DNA of 64,000 nucleotides, taken from contig JAEELL010000106.1 in the NCBI GenBank assembly GCA_016282745.1, positions 46,450-110,449 of the forward strand, given 5' to 3'. The notes under the pieces were generated by a model, which saw nothing but the letters and a program-made list of their open reading frames with translations, was not told the DNA's origin and made no database searches. Position 1 is the stretch's first letter. Each line of letters begins with the position of its first letter. The translations under genes were made by a program, and so were the position numbers. This DNA comes from Lachnospiraceae bacterium. GTDB taxonomy: Bacteria > Bacillota > Clostridia > Lachnospirales > Lachnospiraceae. This document shows, in pieces, positions 54,447-63,663 of this stretch.

Positions 54447-54545
54447 CAAAAACATGCCAAAATATGCCAAGATTTGCGGATTTTGAGTGAATTGAAGAAA
54501 TGATGAAAATGGCTGAAAAGCCCATAAATACGGGAGTTTAGAGCA

Positions 54546-55040
54546 ATGATTAAAGTTTTATTCGTATGCCACGGCAATATCTGCCGTTCACCCATGGCAG
54601 AGTTTGTTTTAAAAGATATGGTTGAGAAACGTGGCATTAAGGAAGATTTTCACATAGAATCCCGTGCCACAAGTACAGAAGAAATATGGGGAGGAAAAGG
54701 CAATCCCATTTATCCTCCTGCGCAAAAAGAACTTAGAAGAAATAATATAGGAAATACAGCCTACACTAACTTTGCAAATAAGAGGGCAAAACAGGTGACA
54801 AAGCAGGATTATAATGATTATGATTATTTGCTTTGTGCTGATAATATGAATATCAGAAATACATTAAAGATTGTTGGTGGTGACAGTGACAGAAAGATTC
54901 AGCTTTTGTTGGATTTCGCAATTAATGAGAAGCGTCATGGACAGTCAATTGCAGACCCTTGGTATACCGGAAATTTTGGAATTACCTACAATGATATTGT
55001 TGAGGGATGCGAAGGACTTTTGGATTTTTTAGGCTATTAG
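54546..55040 (+). CDS. Low-molecular-weight phosphotyrosine protein phosphatase
   Basis: A 164-residue phosphatase with the P-loop C8-HGNICR14-SP and the general acid in ADPWYTGNF (D137). It removes phosphate from protein tyrosine, or from arginine as in YwlE; the specificity cannot be told here. It is the first gene after the ICE end and starts 100 bases after the last arm repeat, so the element may have inserted just before it. No good ribosome binding site is seen (GGGAGTTTAGAGCA), so translation signals may have been altered by the insertion. Confidence 0.88.
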   Translation: MIKVLFVCHGNICRSPMAEFVLKDMVEKRGIKEDFHIESRATSTEEIWGGKGNPIYPPAQKELRRNNIGNTAYTNFANKRAKQVTKQDYNDYDYLLCADNMNIRNTLKIVGGDSDRKIQLLLDFAINEKRHGQSIADPWYTGNFGITYNDIVEGCEGLLDFLGY

Positions 55041-55089
55041 TGCGAAAAAATTATAGAGAACTGTCTAATTAATAAAAGAGGATAAAAAG

Positions 55090-55117
55090 TTGATTCTAAT
55101 AACTGATAATATATGTT
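55090..55117 (+). promoter_or_regulatory. Weak promoter before thyA
   Basis: TTGATT (55090-55095), 16-base spacer, TATGTT (55112-55117); TATACT at 55117-55122 is a better -10 but gives a 21-base spacer. About 95 bases of leader precede the ATG. Confidence 0.35.
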
Positions 55118-55212
55118 ATACTAACAAATGTTACAGCATTTCGAGATTATGAAAGCACGAAGCACTTCTAATTATAGGTGTTACATGGAACTATACAATT
55201 CCGGAGGATATT

Positions 55213-56055
55213 ATGAGTTACGCAGATAAATTATTTAAAGAGATGTGCAGGGACATTCTTGAAAATGGAACTGACACAAAAGGAGAAAAGGTAAGACCTA
55301 AATGGGAAGATGGAACACCGGCTTATACCATCAAGAAGTTTGGTGTTGTTCACGAATATGATTTGAGAAAAGAATTCCCGGCAATTACACTTAGAAGAAT
55401 TGGAATCAAATCAGCTATGGATGAGATTCTTTGGATATATAGTAAGAAGTCGAACAACGTACATGACTTGTCCAGCCACATCTGGGATGCATGGGCTGAC
55501 AAGGATGGCTCTATAGGAACTGCTTACGGATATGTCATCGGTGAAAAGTTCAATTTTAAAGGCGAGATGATTGATCAAATGGATTATGTGCTCAAGCAAC
55601 TCAAGGAAACACCATTCAGCAGAAGAATAATGACAAACATGTATCAGTATCATGATCTTGCTACAGGACATCTAGATCCTTGCGCATACTCTATGACTTA
55701 CAATGTTACAGAAGAAAATGGGCAGCTCGTTTTAAATGGAATTTTAAATCAGCGCTCTCAGGATATATTAGCTGCAAACGGATGGAACACAGTTCAGTAT
55801 GCCTTACTTCTTATGATGGTGGCACAGGTTTCTGGTATGGTTGCAGGCAAGTTTATTCATGTTATTGCGGATGCACATATTTATGACAGACACGTTCCAA
55901 TGATCGAGGAACTTCTTGAAAGAGAAGAGTATCCGGCACCAAAGGTAAGACTTAATCCTGAGGTAAAGAACTTCTACGATTTCACAACTGATGACTTAAT
56001 AATAGAAGATTATCAGTATGGTGAGCAGATTAAGAACATTCCTGTGGCAGTGTAA
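55213..56055 (+). CDS. thyA: Thymidylate synthase
   Basis: A 280-residue enzyme that methylates dUMP to dTMP using methylene-tetrahydrofolate. It has catalytic C157 in LDPCAYSMTYNV, a phosphate-binding LNQRSQDILAANGWNTVQYA stretch and a VIADAHIYDRHVP segment. The active site reads DPCAYSM rather than the common PPCHTLF, placing it in a divergent clade. GGAGG precedes the ATG by seven bases. Dihydrofolate reductase, which recycles its dihydrofolate product, is 72 bases downstream. Confidence 0.92.
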   Translation: MSYADKLFKEMCRDILENGTDTKGEKVRPKWEDGTPAYTIKKFGVVHEYDLRKEFPAITLRRIGIKSAMDEILWIYSKKSNNVHDLSSHIWDAWADKDGSIGTAYGYVIGEKFNFKGEMIDQMDYVLKQLKETPFSRRIMTNMYQYHDLATGHLDPCAYSMTYNVTEENGQLVLNGILNQRSQDILAANGWNTVQYALLLMMVAQVSGMVAGKFIHVIADAHIYDRHVPMIEELLEREEYPAPKVRLNPEVKNFYDFTTDDLIIEDYQYGEQIKNIPVAV

Positions 56056-56127
56056 AAATGCCGGAATAAACAATAAAGTAATATGTTTATAAGATAACGA
56101 TATAATAATTGTTTAAAGGAGAATTAG

Positions 56128-56619
56128 ATGAATTTAATTTTTTCTGCCGATAGAAATTGGGCTATAGGATTTAAAAATGAATTGTTAATCAGAATTCCGG
56201 ATGATATGAAGCAGTTTCGCGCAAAAACTACAGGAAATGTTGTGGTTATGGGACGTAAAACTTTGGAGAGTTTCCCAAATAAGAAGCCATTAAAGGACCG
56301 TGTAAACATTGTGATTTCAACAAAAAAAGACTACAAAGTGGAAGGAGCTACTGTAGTTCACAGCGTAGAAGAGGCATTAGAAGAATTAAAGCAGTACCCG
56401 ACAGAAAAAGTATTTATTATCGGTGGCGGAAAGATATACAAGGAATTTTTACCATATTGTGATACTGCTTATGTGACTTATATTGATCACGCTTATGCAG
56501 CTGACACTTTCATTCCAAATTTGGACGAATTACAGGATGAATGGGAAATGGTTGAAGAGAGCGAAGAAAATACTTACTTCGATATTGAATATTATTATCG
56601 AATTTATAAGAGAAAATAA
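56128..56619 (+). CDS. folA: Dihydrofolate reductase
   Basis: A 163-residue enzyme reducing dihydrofolate with NADPH. Landmarks: NLIFSADRNWAIGFKNELLI, the catalytic acid in IPDDMKQFR, VVVMGRKTLESFP, VFIIGGGKIYKEFLP and a final Tyr-rich strand. It is paired with thyA as in many bacteria. AAAGGAG lies seven bases before the ATG. Length is normal. Confidence 0.93.
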   Translation: MNLIFSADRNWAIGFKNELLIRIPDDMKQFRAKTTGNVVVMGRKTLESFPNKKPLKDRVNIVISTKKDYKVEGATVVHSVEEALEELKQYPTEKVFIIGGGKIYKEFLPYCDTAYVTYIDHAYAADTFIPNLDELQDEWEMVEESEENTYFDIEYYYRIYKRK

Positions 56620-56695
56620 ATGATATCAATAAATAATGGAAATAAAATAATAGAAGTAAGATAATAAGAAGAAAAGATTATAAAATATATAATTG

Positions 56696-56774
56696 AAATT
56701 AGATAAGAAAAATTATTTAAAAAAAACTTGATAGAAGAAATTAATACAGAGAAATTAGATAAGGAAAAATTATA
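56696..56774 (+). repeat. Direct repeat before the membrane protein gene
   Basis: GAAATTAGATAAG-AAAAATTAT occurs at 56696-56717 and, with one extra G, at 56752-56774. The second copy carries the ribosome binding site of the next gene. Confidence 0.5.
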
Positions 56775-57254
56775 ATGAAACAATTGGTAAATAAGTTAAT
56801 ACTAAAGGATAAAACAAAGCACAGAGCAGTTTGGGTAAGCAGATTTTGTACATTCCTTGCCTGTATAGTATTGCTTGCATATGCTTTAATGATGTCCAAC
56901 GAAAGTATTAATGTCAGCGTTTTCAATACAGTAACTTTTAAATTGTACACAGTTTTAACGGTAGTTTTTTTATCCATAACCGCATTAATGTTGTTTGTTC
57001 TTGCAATTCTTGAAGTCGCTGAAATGAAGGTGAATGGAGAGGGCTCGCCTGTTTCAAAACTTATAACTAATTTTATCGGATTATTTGTACTTGTGTTTTT
57101 GATTTACAGATTTTTTATGAAGTCAAATGACTCGATCATATCAATCCTCTTATTTTCAGCAGGGATTTCCATAGCAAATCTTGGAGTAGATTATTGGAAG
57201 AGAGATCCGGTTAAAATTGCAAAACTGGAACAGATGGAAAGAGAAAATAAATAG
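56775..57254 (+). CDS. Four-TM membrane protein of unknown function
   Basis: A 159-residue protein with four predicted TM helices (about 25-43, 58-80, 95-112 and 118-138) and charged ends. I do not recognise a family. It stands between folA and a terminator, with a weak AAGGAA ribosome binding site nine bases before the ATG. Confidence 0.65.
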   Translation: MKQLVNKLILKDKTKHRAVWVSRFCTFLACIVLLAYALMMSNESINVSVFNTVTFKLYTVLTVVFLSITALMLFVLAILEVAEMKVNGEGSPVSKLITNFIGLFVLVFLIYRFFMKSNDSIISILLFSAGISIANLGVDYWKRDPVKIAKLEQMERENK

Positions 57255-57268
57255 AAATAAAGTTTTAG

Positions 57269-57295
57269 GACCTAATCACGCATTAGGTCTTTTTT
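57269..57295 (+). terminator. Rho-independent terminator
   Basis: Perfect eight-base stem GACCTAAT/ATTAGGTC (57269-57276, 57282-57289), five-base loop and six T. Confidence 0.9.
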
Positions 57296-57329
57296 CATAT
57301 ACTAAATAATAAAAAATATAGGTTGTTTT

Positions 57330-58814
57330 ATGGTTGTTAAGATGCAGACGGACAGTGAGAGTACAGGCCGACTTCAGGTAAATGTAACCGGAGACAATAA
57401 TGAACCAATTCAAAATGCTACAGTCAGAGTAATAAGAGATTATGATGGTACAGACGTAAGTCAACAATTGATAAATAAACTAAATAGGAATATCAGTTTG
57501 GATAATCAATTAGACGGAAGAAATGATGGAAGTGCATATTATAATTTAAATGGAAGAAACGATAGGGATGAGTATGTTAATATAAATGAAACGGTAGTGG
57601 AAAATGTTGAAACTGATGAATCGGGGCAAACAGATGAACTTAATTTGGAGGCACCGGATATTTCACTGAGTCTTGATGAAAGTAATGAAATAAGACCTTA
57701 TTCAAAATATACAATTATCGTTTCAGCACTGGGTTTTGAATCAGAAATAATAATAGGTGCAGAAATACTGCCTGATATTTTGGCAATTTGTAATGTAAAA
57801 CTGTTAAGCGTGCAGAAAAATGATAATGATATTTATGGAGATGCTGATATTAATAGTGGTAATGACATAGATACAGATATAGAGACAGATAATTATATAA
57901 ATAATGATACAAATTATGATGGCGTTTCTGTTATCATCGATATTCCTCCGCATACACTTTACGGTGATTATCCGCCAAAAGAAATGGAACCTGAGATTTC
58001 ACAGATGGGAGAACCAGGTGAGATTGTACTGAGCAGAGTTGTTATTCCGCAGACTATTGTGGTACATGACGGAGTGCCTTCTGATTCTTTGGCACCAAAT
58101 TATTTTGTACCATATAAAGACTATATAAAAAATGTTGCATCAAGTGAAATTTATGCTACCTGGCCACGTGCAGCTATAGAGGCAAATGTTCTTGCAATAA
58201 TGTCATTTACATTAAACAGAGTTTACACGGAATATTATAGAAATAGTGGGTATGATTTTACAATAACTTCTTCAACAGCTTACGACCAGAAATGGATTTA
58301 CGGACGAAATGTTTTTGAACCAATAAGTGTGGTTGTAGATAATATTTTCAATCAATATCTTTCAAGACCGAATGTAAGACAACCGATTCTGGCTCAATAT
58401 TGTGATGGAAAAAAAGTCACATGTCCAAACCGCCTTAGTCAGTGGGGAGCATGCAACCTTGCACAACAGGGATATTCAGCTTTGGAAATTCTCAAATATT
58501 ATTATGGAAATACTATTTATATCAATTCAGCTGAGCAGATTTCCGGAATTCCGGCGTCCTGGCCACGAGTGAATCTTTCTGTCGGATCAAGGGGTGAAAA
58601 AGTAAGACAGATGCAGGAACAGTTATTTACAATTGCGAAGGTGTATTCGGCAATACCTCTAATCAGCGTGGATGGAATTTTTGGCGAACAGACCCAGGGA
58701 GCAGTGCGACAGTTTCAGAGAATTTTTAACTTGCCTGTAACGGGAATTGTTGATTTTGCAACCTGGTATAAAATTTCACAGATTTATGTTGGGATTGAAG
58801 GATTGCAAATTTAA
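57330..58814 (+). CDS. SpoIID-like protein with peptidoglycan-binding domain
   Basis: A 494-residue protein. Residues about 10-170 look like a carboxypeptidase-regulatory-like beta domain (GRLQVNVTGDNNEPIQNATV, YTIIVSALGFESEI) with an Asn/Asp-rich insert. Residues about 250-395 resemble the SpoIID/LytB lytic transglycosylase fold (WPRAAIEANVLAIMSFTLNR, LSQWGACNLAQQGYSALEIL). Residues about 410-490 form a PG_binding_1 domain (GSRGEKVRQMQEQLF, VDGIFGEQTQGAVRQFQ). It has no signal peptide, which is unusual for a wall enzyme. It might act in spores or cortex. Start ATG 57330 has a weak site; a terminator precedes it. Confidence 0.78.
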   Translation: MVVKMQTDSESTGRLQVNVTGDNNEPIQNATVRVIRDYDGTDVSQQLINKLNRNISLDNQLDGRNDGSAYYNLNGRNDRDEYVNINETVVENVETDESGQTDELNLEAPDISLSLDESNEIRPYSKYTIIVSALGFESEIIIGAEILPDILAICNVKLLSVQKNDNDIYGDADINSGNDIDTDIETDNYINNDTNYDGVSVIIDIPPHTLYGDYPPKEMEPEISQMGEPGEIVLSRVVIPQTIVVHDGVPSDSLAPNYFVPYKDYIKNVASSEIYATWPRAAIEANVLAIMSFTLNRVYTEYYRNSGYDFTITSSTAYDQKWIYGRNVFEPISVVVDNIFNQYLSRPNVRQPILAQYCDGKKVTCPNRLSQWGACNLAQQGYSALEILKYYYGNTIYINSAEQISGIPASWPRVNLSVGSRGEKVRQMQEQLFTIAKVYSAIPLISVDGIFGEQTQGAVRQFQRIFNLPVTGIVDFATWYKISQIYVGIEGLQI

Positions 58815-58829
58815 TGATCGGTGAAAGAA

Positions 58830-58853
58830 CAAAAAAGTGAAAGAGCTTTTTTG
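58830..58853 (+). terminator. Weak A/T-rich terminator
   Basis: CAAAAAAG (58830-58837) pairs with CTTTTTTG (58846-58853) over an eight-base loop. It could act in both directions. Confidence 0.4.
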
Positions 58854-58906
58854 AAATAGAAATATGAAATTAAATAGAAATATGAAATTAAATAAAAATA
58901 TGAAAT
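58854..58906 (+). repeat. 18-bp tandem repeat, three copies
   Basis: AAATAGAAATATGAAATT at 58854-58871 and 58872-58889, then a variant to about 58906. A/T slippage repeat in the carA upstream region. Confidence 0.75.
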
Positions 58907-58987
58907 AAATATTTTAAAGTAAAAGAATGTAATTGAATGTAACAATAAACAAATTAAAAAAATAATTAACTATTTGAAAAATCTGTA

Positions 58988-59016
58988 TTGAAAAATGAAT
59001 AAAGTTTTGGTATAAT
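58988..59016 (+). promoter_or_regulatory. Sigma-A promoter of carAB
   Basis: TTGAAA (58988-58993), 17-base spacer, TATAAT (59011-59016) preceded by TGG (extended -10). The leader of about 85 bases has no PyrR-type antiterminator that I can see. Confidence 0.85.
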
Positions 59017-59106
59017 TCTATCAATTTGAGCAAAAATCAATAAATAGATTTAAATATAAGTTCAAATTGCAAAAATAATATCATATTACGAAAGGAACAT
59101 GAACTA

Positions 59107-60186
59107 ATGAATGCATTTCTTATTTTGGAAGACGGCACAGTCTACAAGGGAAAATCAATAGGGTCCACAAGAGAAGTTATCAGTGAGATTGTTTTTAACA
59201 CTTCAATGACTGGTTATTTGGAAGTTCTGACTGATCCTTCATATGCAGGGCAGGCAGTTGTTATGACTTATCCACTTATTGGTAATTACGGAATATGTCA
59301 TCAGGACAAAGAATCTTTAAAACCATGGCCGGATGGTTATATTGTAAAAGAGTTAAGCAGAATCCCAAGCAATTTCAGAAGCGAGGACACTATTCAACAT
59401 TTCTTAGAGGAGCATGATATTCCAGGTATCTGTGGAATTGACACAAGAGCTCTTACAAAAAGACTTCGTGAAATCGGTACTATGAACGGTATGATTACAA
59501 CGAATGAAAATTATGATATCAATGAAATTATCCCAAAATTAAAAGCATATTCACCTACAGGTGTTGTTAAAAAAGTTACATGTTCAGAAAAAAGTGTGTT
59601 GCAGGGTGACGGATTTAATGTGGCATTATTAGACTTTGGTGCAAAGAATAATATAGCAAAATCATTAAATGACAGAGGTTGCAACGTGACAATCTATCCT
59701 GCAGAAACACCTGCAGAAGATATTATTTCATCTAATCCTGATGGAATAATGCTCTCAAACGGACCTGGAGATCCAAAGGAATGTACATACATTATTGAGC
59801 AGATAAAGAAATTATATGATACAGATATTCCTATTTTTGCAATTTGTCTCGGACATCAGCTTATGGCACTTGCCACAGGAGCTGACACAAAGAAAATGAA
59901 ATATGGTCACAGAGGTGGCAATCATCCTGTAAAAGATTTAGATAGTGGAAGAGTTTATATTTCTTCTCAGAATCATGGATATATGGTTGATGGAGATACT
60001 GTTAATCCTGAGGTGGCAAAGGTAGCATTTATTAATGTAAATGATAAGACTGTAGAGGGCCTTAGATATAAGAACAAAGATATCTTTACAGTTCAGTTCC
60101 ATCCGGAAGCATGTCCGGGACCACAGGATTCTAACCTGTTGTTTAACGAATTTATACAGATGATGGAGGGAAAGAAGAATGCCTAA
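59107..60186 (+). CDS. carA: Carbamoyl phosphate synthase small subunit
   Basis: A 359-residue glutaminase subunit. The N-terminal CPSase domain (LEDGTVYKGKSIG, FNTSMTGYLEVLTDPSYAG) is followed by a class I glutamine amidotransferase with C247 (FAICLGHQL), H332 and E334 (FHPEACPGP). It supplies ammonia to CarB for pyrimidine and arginine synthesis. It has AAAGGAA upstream of ATG 59107. It overlaps carB by eight bases, so the subunits are translationally coupled. Confidence 0.96.
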   Translation: MNAFLILEDGTVYKGKSIGSTREVISEIVFNTSMTGYLEVLTDPSYAGQAVVMTYPLIGNYGICHQDKESLKPWPDGYIVKELSRIPSNFRSEDTIQHFLEEHDIPGICGIDTRALTKRLREIGTMNGMITTNENYDINEIIPKLKAYSPTGVVKKVTCSEKSVLQGDGFNVALLDFGAKNNIAKSLNDRGCNVTIYPAETPAEDIISSNPDGIMLSNGPGDPKECTYIIEQIKKLYDTDIPIFAICLGHQLMALATGADTKKMKYGHRGGNHPVKDLDSGRVYISSQNHGYMVDGDTVNPEVAKVAFINVNDKTVEGLRYKNKDIFTVQFHPEACPGPQDSNLLFNEFIQMMEGKKNA

Positions 60187-63100
60187 GAATCAAAGTATTA
60201 AAAAAGTATTAGTAATCGGTTCAGGTCCAATCGTTATCGGACAGGCGGCAGAGTTTGATTATGCAGGAACACAGGCGTGCCGTTCCCTCAAAGAAGAAGG
60301 AATTGAAGTTGTACTTTTAAATTCTAACCCTGCAACAATCATGACAGACGGCGACATAGCTGACAAGGTTTACATTGAGCCACTTACACTTAAAGCATTA
60401 GAAAAAATTATAATAGAAGAAAAGCCTGACAGTATTCTTCCAACTCTTGGAGGACAGGCAGGACTTAATCTTGCAATGGAAATTGCAGAGACAGGTTTCC
60501 TTGAGGAACATGGAGTAAAACTTATCGGTACTACTCGTGAGACTATCAAAAAAGCAGAGGACAGACTTGAATTCAAAGAGACTATGGAGAAGATTGGCGA
60601 GCCATGTGCACCATCTTTGGTTGTTGAAAATGTTGAAGATGGTATTGCATTCTCAAACAAGATTGGATATCCGGTTGTACTTAGACCTGCTTACACATTA
60701 GGTGGAAGCGGTGGCGGTATCGCAAAGAATCAGGCAGAACTTGTTGAGATTCTTGAAAATGGTTTGAGACTCAGCCGTGTAGGACAGGTTTTGGTTGAGA
60801 GATGTATCGCAGGATGGAAAGAGATTGAGTACGAAGTGATGCGTGACGGTGCAGGAAACTGCATCACCGTATGTAACATGGAAAATATCGATCCTGTTGG
60901 AGTTCATACAGGTGACTCAATCGTAGTTGCTCCTTCTCAGACACTTGGGGATAAAGAGTATCAGATGCTTCGTACATCTGCATTAAATATTATTAACGAG
61001 TTAAATATTACAGGTGGATGTAACGTGCAGTACGCACTTCATCCGGAAAGTTTTGAGTATTGTGTAATCGAGGTTAACCCACGTGTGAGCCGTTCTTCAG
61101 CGCTTGCTTCAAAGGCAACAGGTTACCCAATAGCCAAGGTTGCAGCAAAGATTGCTCTTGGATATACACTTGATGAAATCAAAAACGCAATCACTCAGAA
61201 GACTTACGCAAGTTTTGAGCCTACACTTGACTACTGTGTAGTAAAGATGCCTAGACTTCCATTTGATAAATTTATCATGGCCAGCAGAAAACTTACTACT
61301 CAGATGAAGGCTACAGGTGAAGTTATGAGTATCTGCGATAACTTCGAAGGTGCTCTTATGAAGGCAATTCGTTCATTAGAGCAGCATGTAGAAAGTCTTC
61401 TTGATTATGATTTCACATCACTTGATGATGAGGAACTCGAAGATATGCTTCATAAAGTTGATGACAGACGTATCTGGGTAATCGCTGAAGCATTGAGAAG
61501 AGGATTCTCATATGAGATGATTCATGAAATTACAAAGATTGATTTATGGTTTATTGATAAATTGGCAATTCTTGTAGAGATGGAAAATGCTCTCAAAAAT
61601 GAAGAGATTACTCCTGAACTTCTTGCGGAAGCAAAGAGAATTGAGTTCCCGGATACAGTTATTTCCAAACTTTCAGGAAAGTCTGTTGATGAAATTAAGC
61701 AGATGAGAAAAGATAATGGAATAGTTGCAGCTTACAAGATGGTTGATACTTGTGCAGCTGAGTTTGAGGCAGCAACACCATATTATTATTCTGTGTATAA
61801 GGGAGAAAACGAGGCTGTTGAAACAAAGCCTGAAAAGAAAGTTCTCGTTCTTGGTTCCGGCCCTATCAGAATCGGTCAGGGTATCGAGTTTGACTACTGT
61901 TCGGTTCATTCAACATGGGCATTTAAAGAAGAAGGTTATGAGACAGTTATTATAAATAATAACCCTGAGACAGTTTCAACTGACTTTGATATCGCGGATA
62001 AGCTTTACTTTGAGCCGCTCACTCCTGAAGATGTTGAGAATATTGTTAATATTGAAAAGCCTGACGGAGCAGTTGTACAGTTTGGTGGACAGACAGCTAT
62101 TAAACTTACAGAAGCTCTTATGAAGATGGGAGTTCCAATTCTTGGAACAAAGGCAGAAGATGTTGACGCTGCAGAAGACAGAGAACTCTTTGATGAGATT
62201 CTTGAAAAATGTCAGATTCCAAGACCTACAGGCGGAACTGTATTTACATGCGAGGAAGCACAGAAGGTTGCAAACTCACTTGGATATCCGGTTCTTGTAA
62301 GACCTTCATACGTTCTTGGTGGGCAGGGAATGCAGATTGCAACATGTGATGAAGAAGTTGCTGAATTTATGGAAATCATCAACAGAATTGCACAGGATCA
62401 TCCAATTCTTGTAGATAAGTATCTTCAGGGAACAGAGGTTGAGGTTGATGCAATCTGTGACGGAGAGAATATTCTTATTCCTGGTGTTATGGAGCATATT
62501 GAAAGAGCCGGAGTTCACTCTGGTGACAGTATTTCAGTATATCCTGCACAGACATTGTCACAGGAAATTATCGATACAATCGAAGAGTACACAAGAAGAC
62601 TTGCAATGGCACTTCATGTAAAGGGAATGATTAACATTCAGTTCATTGTATGCGATGGAAGAGTATATGTAATTGAGGTTAACCCACGTTCTTCAAGAAC
62701 AGTTCCTTATATTAGTAAGGTAACAGGTATTCCGATTGTTAAGCTTGCAACAAAAGCAATTATTGGAAAGAAGATTACAGAAATGGGTTACGAGCCCGGA
62801 CTTCAGAAGAATGCAGATTACATTGCAATCAAGATGCCTGTATTCTCATTTGAAAAGATTCGTGGTGCGGATATCAGCCTTGGACCTGAAATGAAATCGA
62901 CAGGTGAGTGCCTTGGTATTTCAAAAGACTTCCATGAGGCATTGTATAAAGCCTTCCTCGGAGCCGGCGTAGTACTTCCAAAGCATAAGAAGCTCATCGT
63001 AACTGTTAAGGACGCAGACAAAGAAGAAGTTACACCATTGATCAAACGTTTCGAAGCACTTGGATACGAAATCTATGCTACAAGAAGTACAGCAGACCAT

Positions 63101-63385
63101 CTCAGAAAGAACGGTGTTGATGCAATCAAAGTAAACAAGATTCATCAGGAAGCACCAACAGTAATGGACTTACTTTTAGAGCATAAGATAGACATTGTAA
63201 TCGATACACCTACACAGGGTAGAGACAAGAGTAGAGACGGATTCTTAATCAGACGTACATCAATCGAAACAGGCGTAAACTGCTTCACAAGTTTAGATAC
63301 TGTAGATGCTTTGCTCACAAGTTTAGAGAGCGATGCTAAGAATCACCTGTCATTAGTCGATATCGCAAAGATTGCTAAGAGATAG
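60179..63385 (+). CDS. carB: Carbamoyl phosphate synthase large subunit
   Basis: A 1068-residue synthetase of normal length with two homologous halves. Each has a pre-ATP-grasp segment (KVLVIGSGPIVIGQAAEFDY; KVLVLGSGPIRIGQGIEFDY) and an ATP-grasp domain (YPVVLRPAYTLGGSGGG; YPVLVRPSYVLGGQGMQ). The C-terminal MGS-like domain (about 935-1068, ending RTSIETGVNCFTSLDTVDAL) binds allosteric effectors such as UMP and ornithine. It makes carbamoyl phosphate from bicarbonate, ATP and the ammonia from CarA. A strong terminator follows. Confidence 0.97.
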   Translation: MPKNQSIKKVLVIGSGPIVIGQAAEFDYAGTQACRSLKEEGIEVVLLNSNPATIMTDGDIADKVYIEPLTLKALEKIIIEEKPDSILPTLGGQAGLNLAMEIAETGFLEEHGVKLIGTTRETIKKAEDRLEFKETMEKIGEPCAPSLVVENVEDGIAFSNKIGYPVVLRPAYTLGGSGGGIAKNQAELVEILENGLRLSRVGQVLVERCIAGWKEIEYEVMRDGAGNCITVCNMENIDPVGVHTGDSIVVAPSQTLGDKEYQMLRTSALNIINELNITGGCNVQYALHPESFEYCVIEVNPRVSRSSALASKATGYPIAKVAAKIALGYTLDEIKNAITQKTYASFEPTLDYCVVKMPRLPFDKFIMASRKLTTQMKATGEVMSICDNFEGALMKAIRSLEQHVESLLDYDFTSLDDEELEDMLHKVDDRRIWVIAEALRRGFSYEMIHEITKIDLWFIDKLAILVEMENALKNEEITPELLAEAKRIEFPDTVISKLSGKSVDEIKQMRKDNGIVAAYKMVDTCAAEFEAATPYYYSVYKGENEAVETKPEKKVLVLGSGPIRIGQGIEFDYCSVHSTWAFKEEGYETVIINNNPETVSTDFDIADKLYFEPLTPEDVENIVNIEKPDGAVVQFGGQTAIKLTEALMKMGVPILGTKAEDVDAAEDRELFDEILEKCQIPRPTGGTVFTCEEAQKVANSLGYPVLVRPSYVLGGQGMQIATCDEEVAEFMEIINRIAQDHPILVDKYLQGTEVEVDAICDGENILIPGVMEHIERAGVHSGDSISVYPAQTLSQEIIDTIEEYTRRLAMALHVKGMINIQFIVCDGRVYVIEVNPRSSRTVPYISKVTGIPIVKLATKAIIGKKITEMGYEPGLQKNADYIAIKMPVFSFEKIRGADISLGPEMKSTGECLGISKDFHEALYKAFLGAGVVLPKHKKLIVTVKDADKEEVTPLIKRFEALGYEIYATRSTADHLRKNGVDAIKVNKIHQEAPTVMDLLLEHKIDIVIDTPTQGRDKSRDGFLIRRTSIETGVNCFTSLDTVDALLTSLESDAKNHLSLVDIAKIAKR

Positions 63386-63451
63386 GAAAGATTAAAAACA
63401 TTAAAGTGCAGATATCACAAATGTTGTGAATATTTAGGGATTTATAAATTG

Positions 63452-63492
63452 AGCCCCTCCTTACTGGGATAACCAGTAAGGAGGGGCTTTTT
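63452..63492 (+). terminator. Strong rho-independent terminator of carAB
   Basis: Perfect sixteen-base stem AGCCCCTCCTTACTGG (63452-63467) with its complement (63473-63488), loop GATAA, five T. Confidence 0.95.
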
Positions 63493-63663
63493 GGTATAAG
63501 ATAATTGAGAAAGCATAGCAAAAGAAGGCGAGCTGAGATAAAAGAAGATAAATTGAGATAAAATCATATTGAAACTATATATAATATGTTGTATACTATA
63601 CCGTAGAATGTGCCACATAATATATGTGTGGCACTGTATGGAATTAATTAAAAGTAAAAATAA

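Larger units (their letters stand above)
1..54545. mobile_element. Right part of an integrative and conjugative element carrying a T7SS
   Basis: The block 2718-15732 carries genes typical of Lachnospiraceae conjugative elements: CD1107-type NlpC/P60 peptidase, DpnD/PcfM, giant methylase/helicase, sortase, SpoVG-like protein. The block 48904-54305 carries the control and integration end: XRE regulators, MazF, a Tn916-type Xis and a tyrosine integrase. Housekeeping genes start at 54546. The T7SS cargo lies between the two blocks. The left end, relaxase and T4SS channel genes are outside the window, so the left limit given is only the window edge. The genes at 163-2570 could be cargo or flank. 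The right limit is inferred from the last arm-like repeats and the first backbone gene; no direct-repeat att core could be assigned. Confidence 0.6.

Noticed and set aside
59017..59106. PyrR or uracil-responsive attenuator in the carA leader
   Set aside because: The leader is short and A/T-rich, with no terminator/antiterminator pair.
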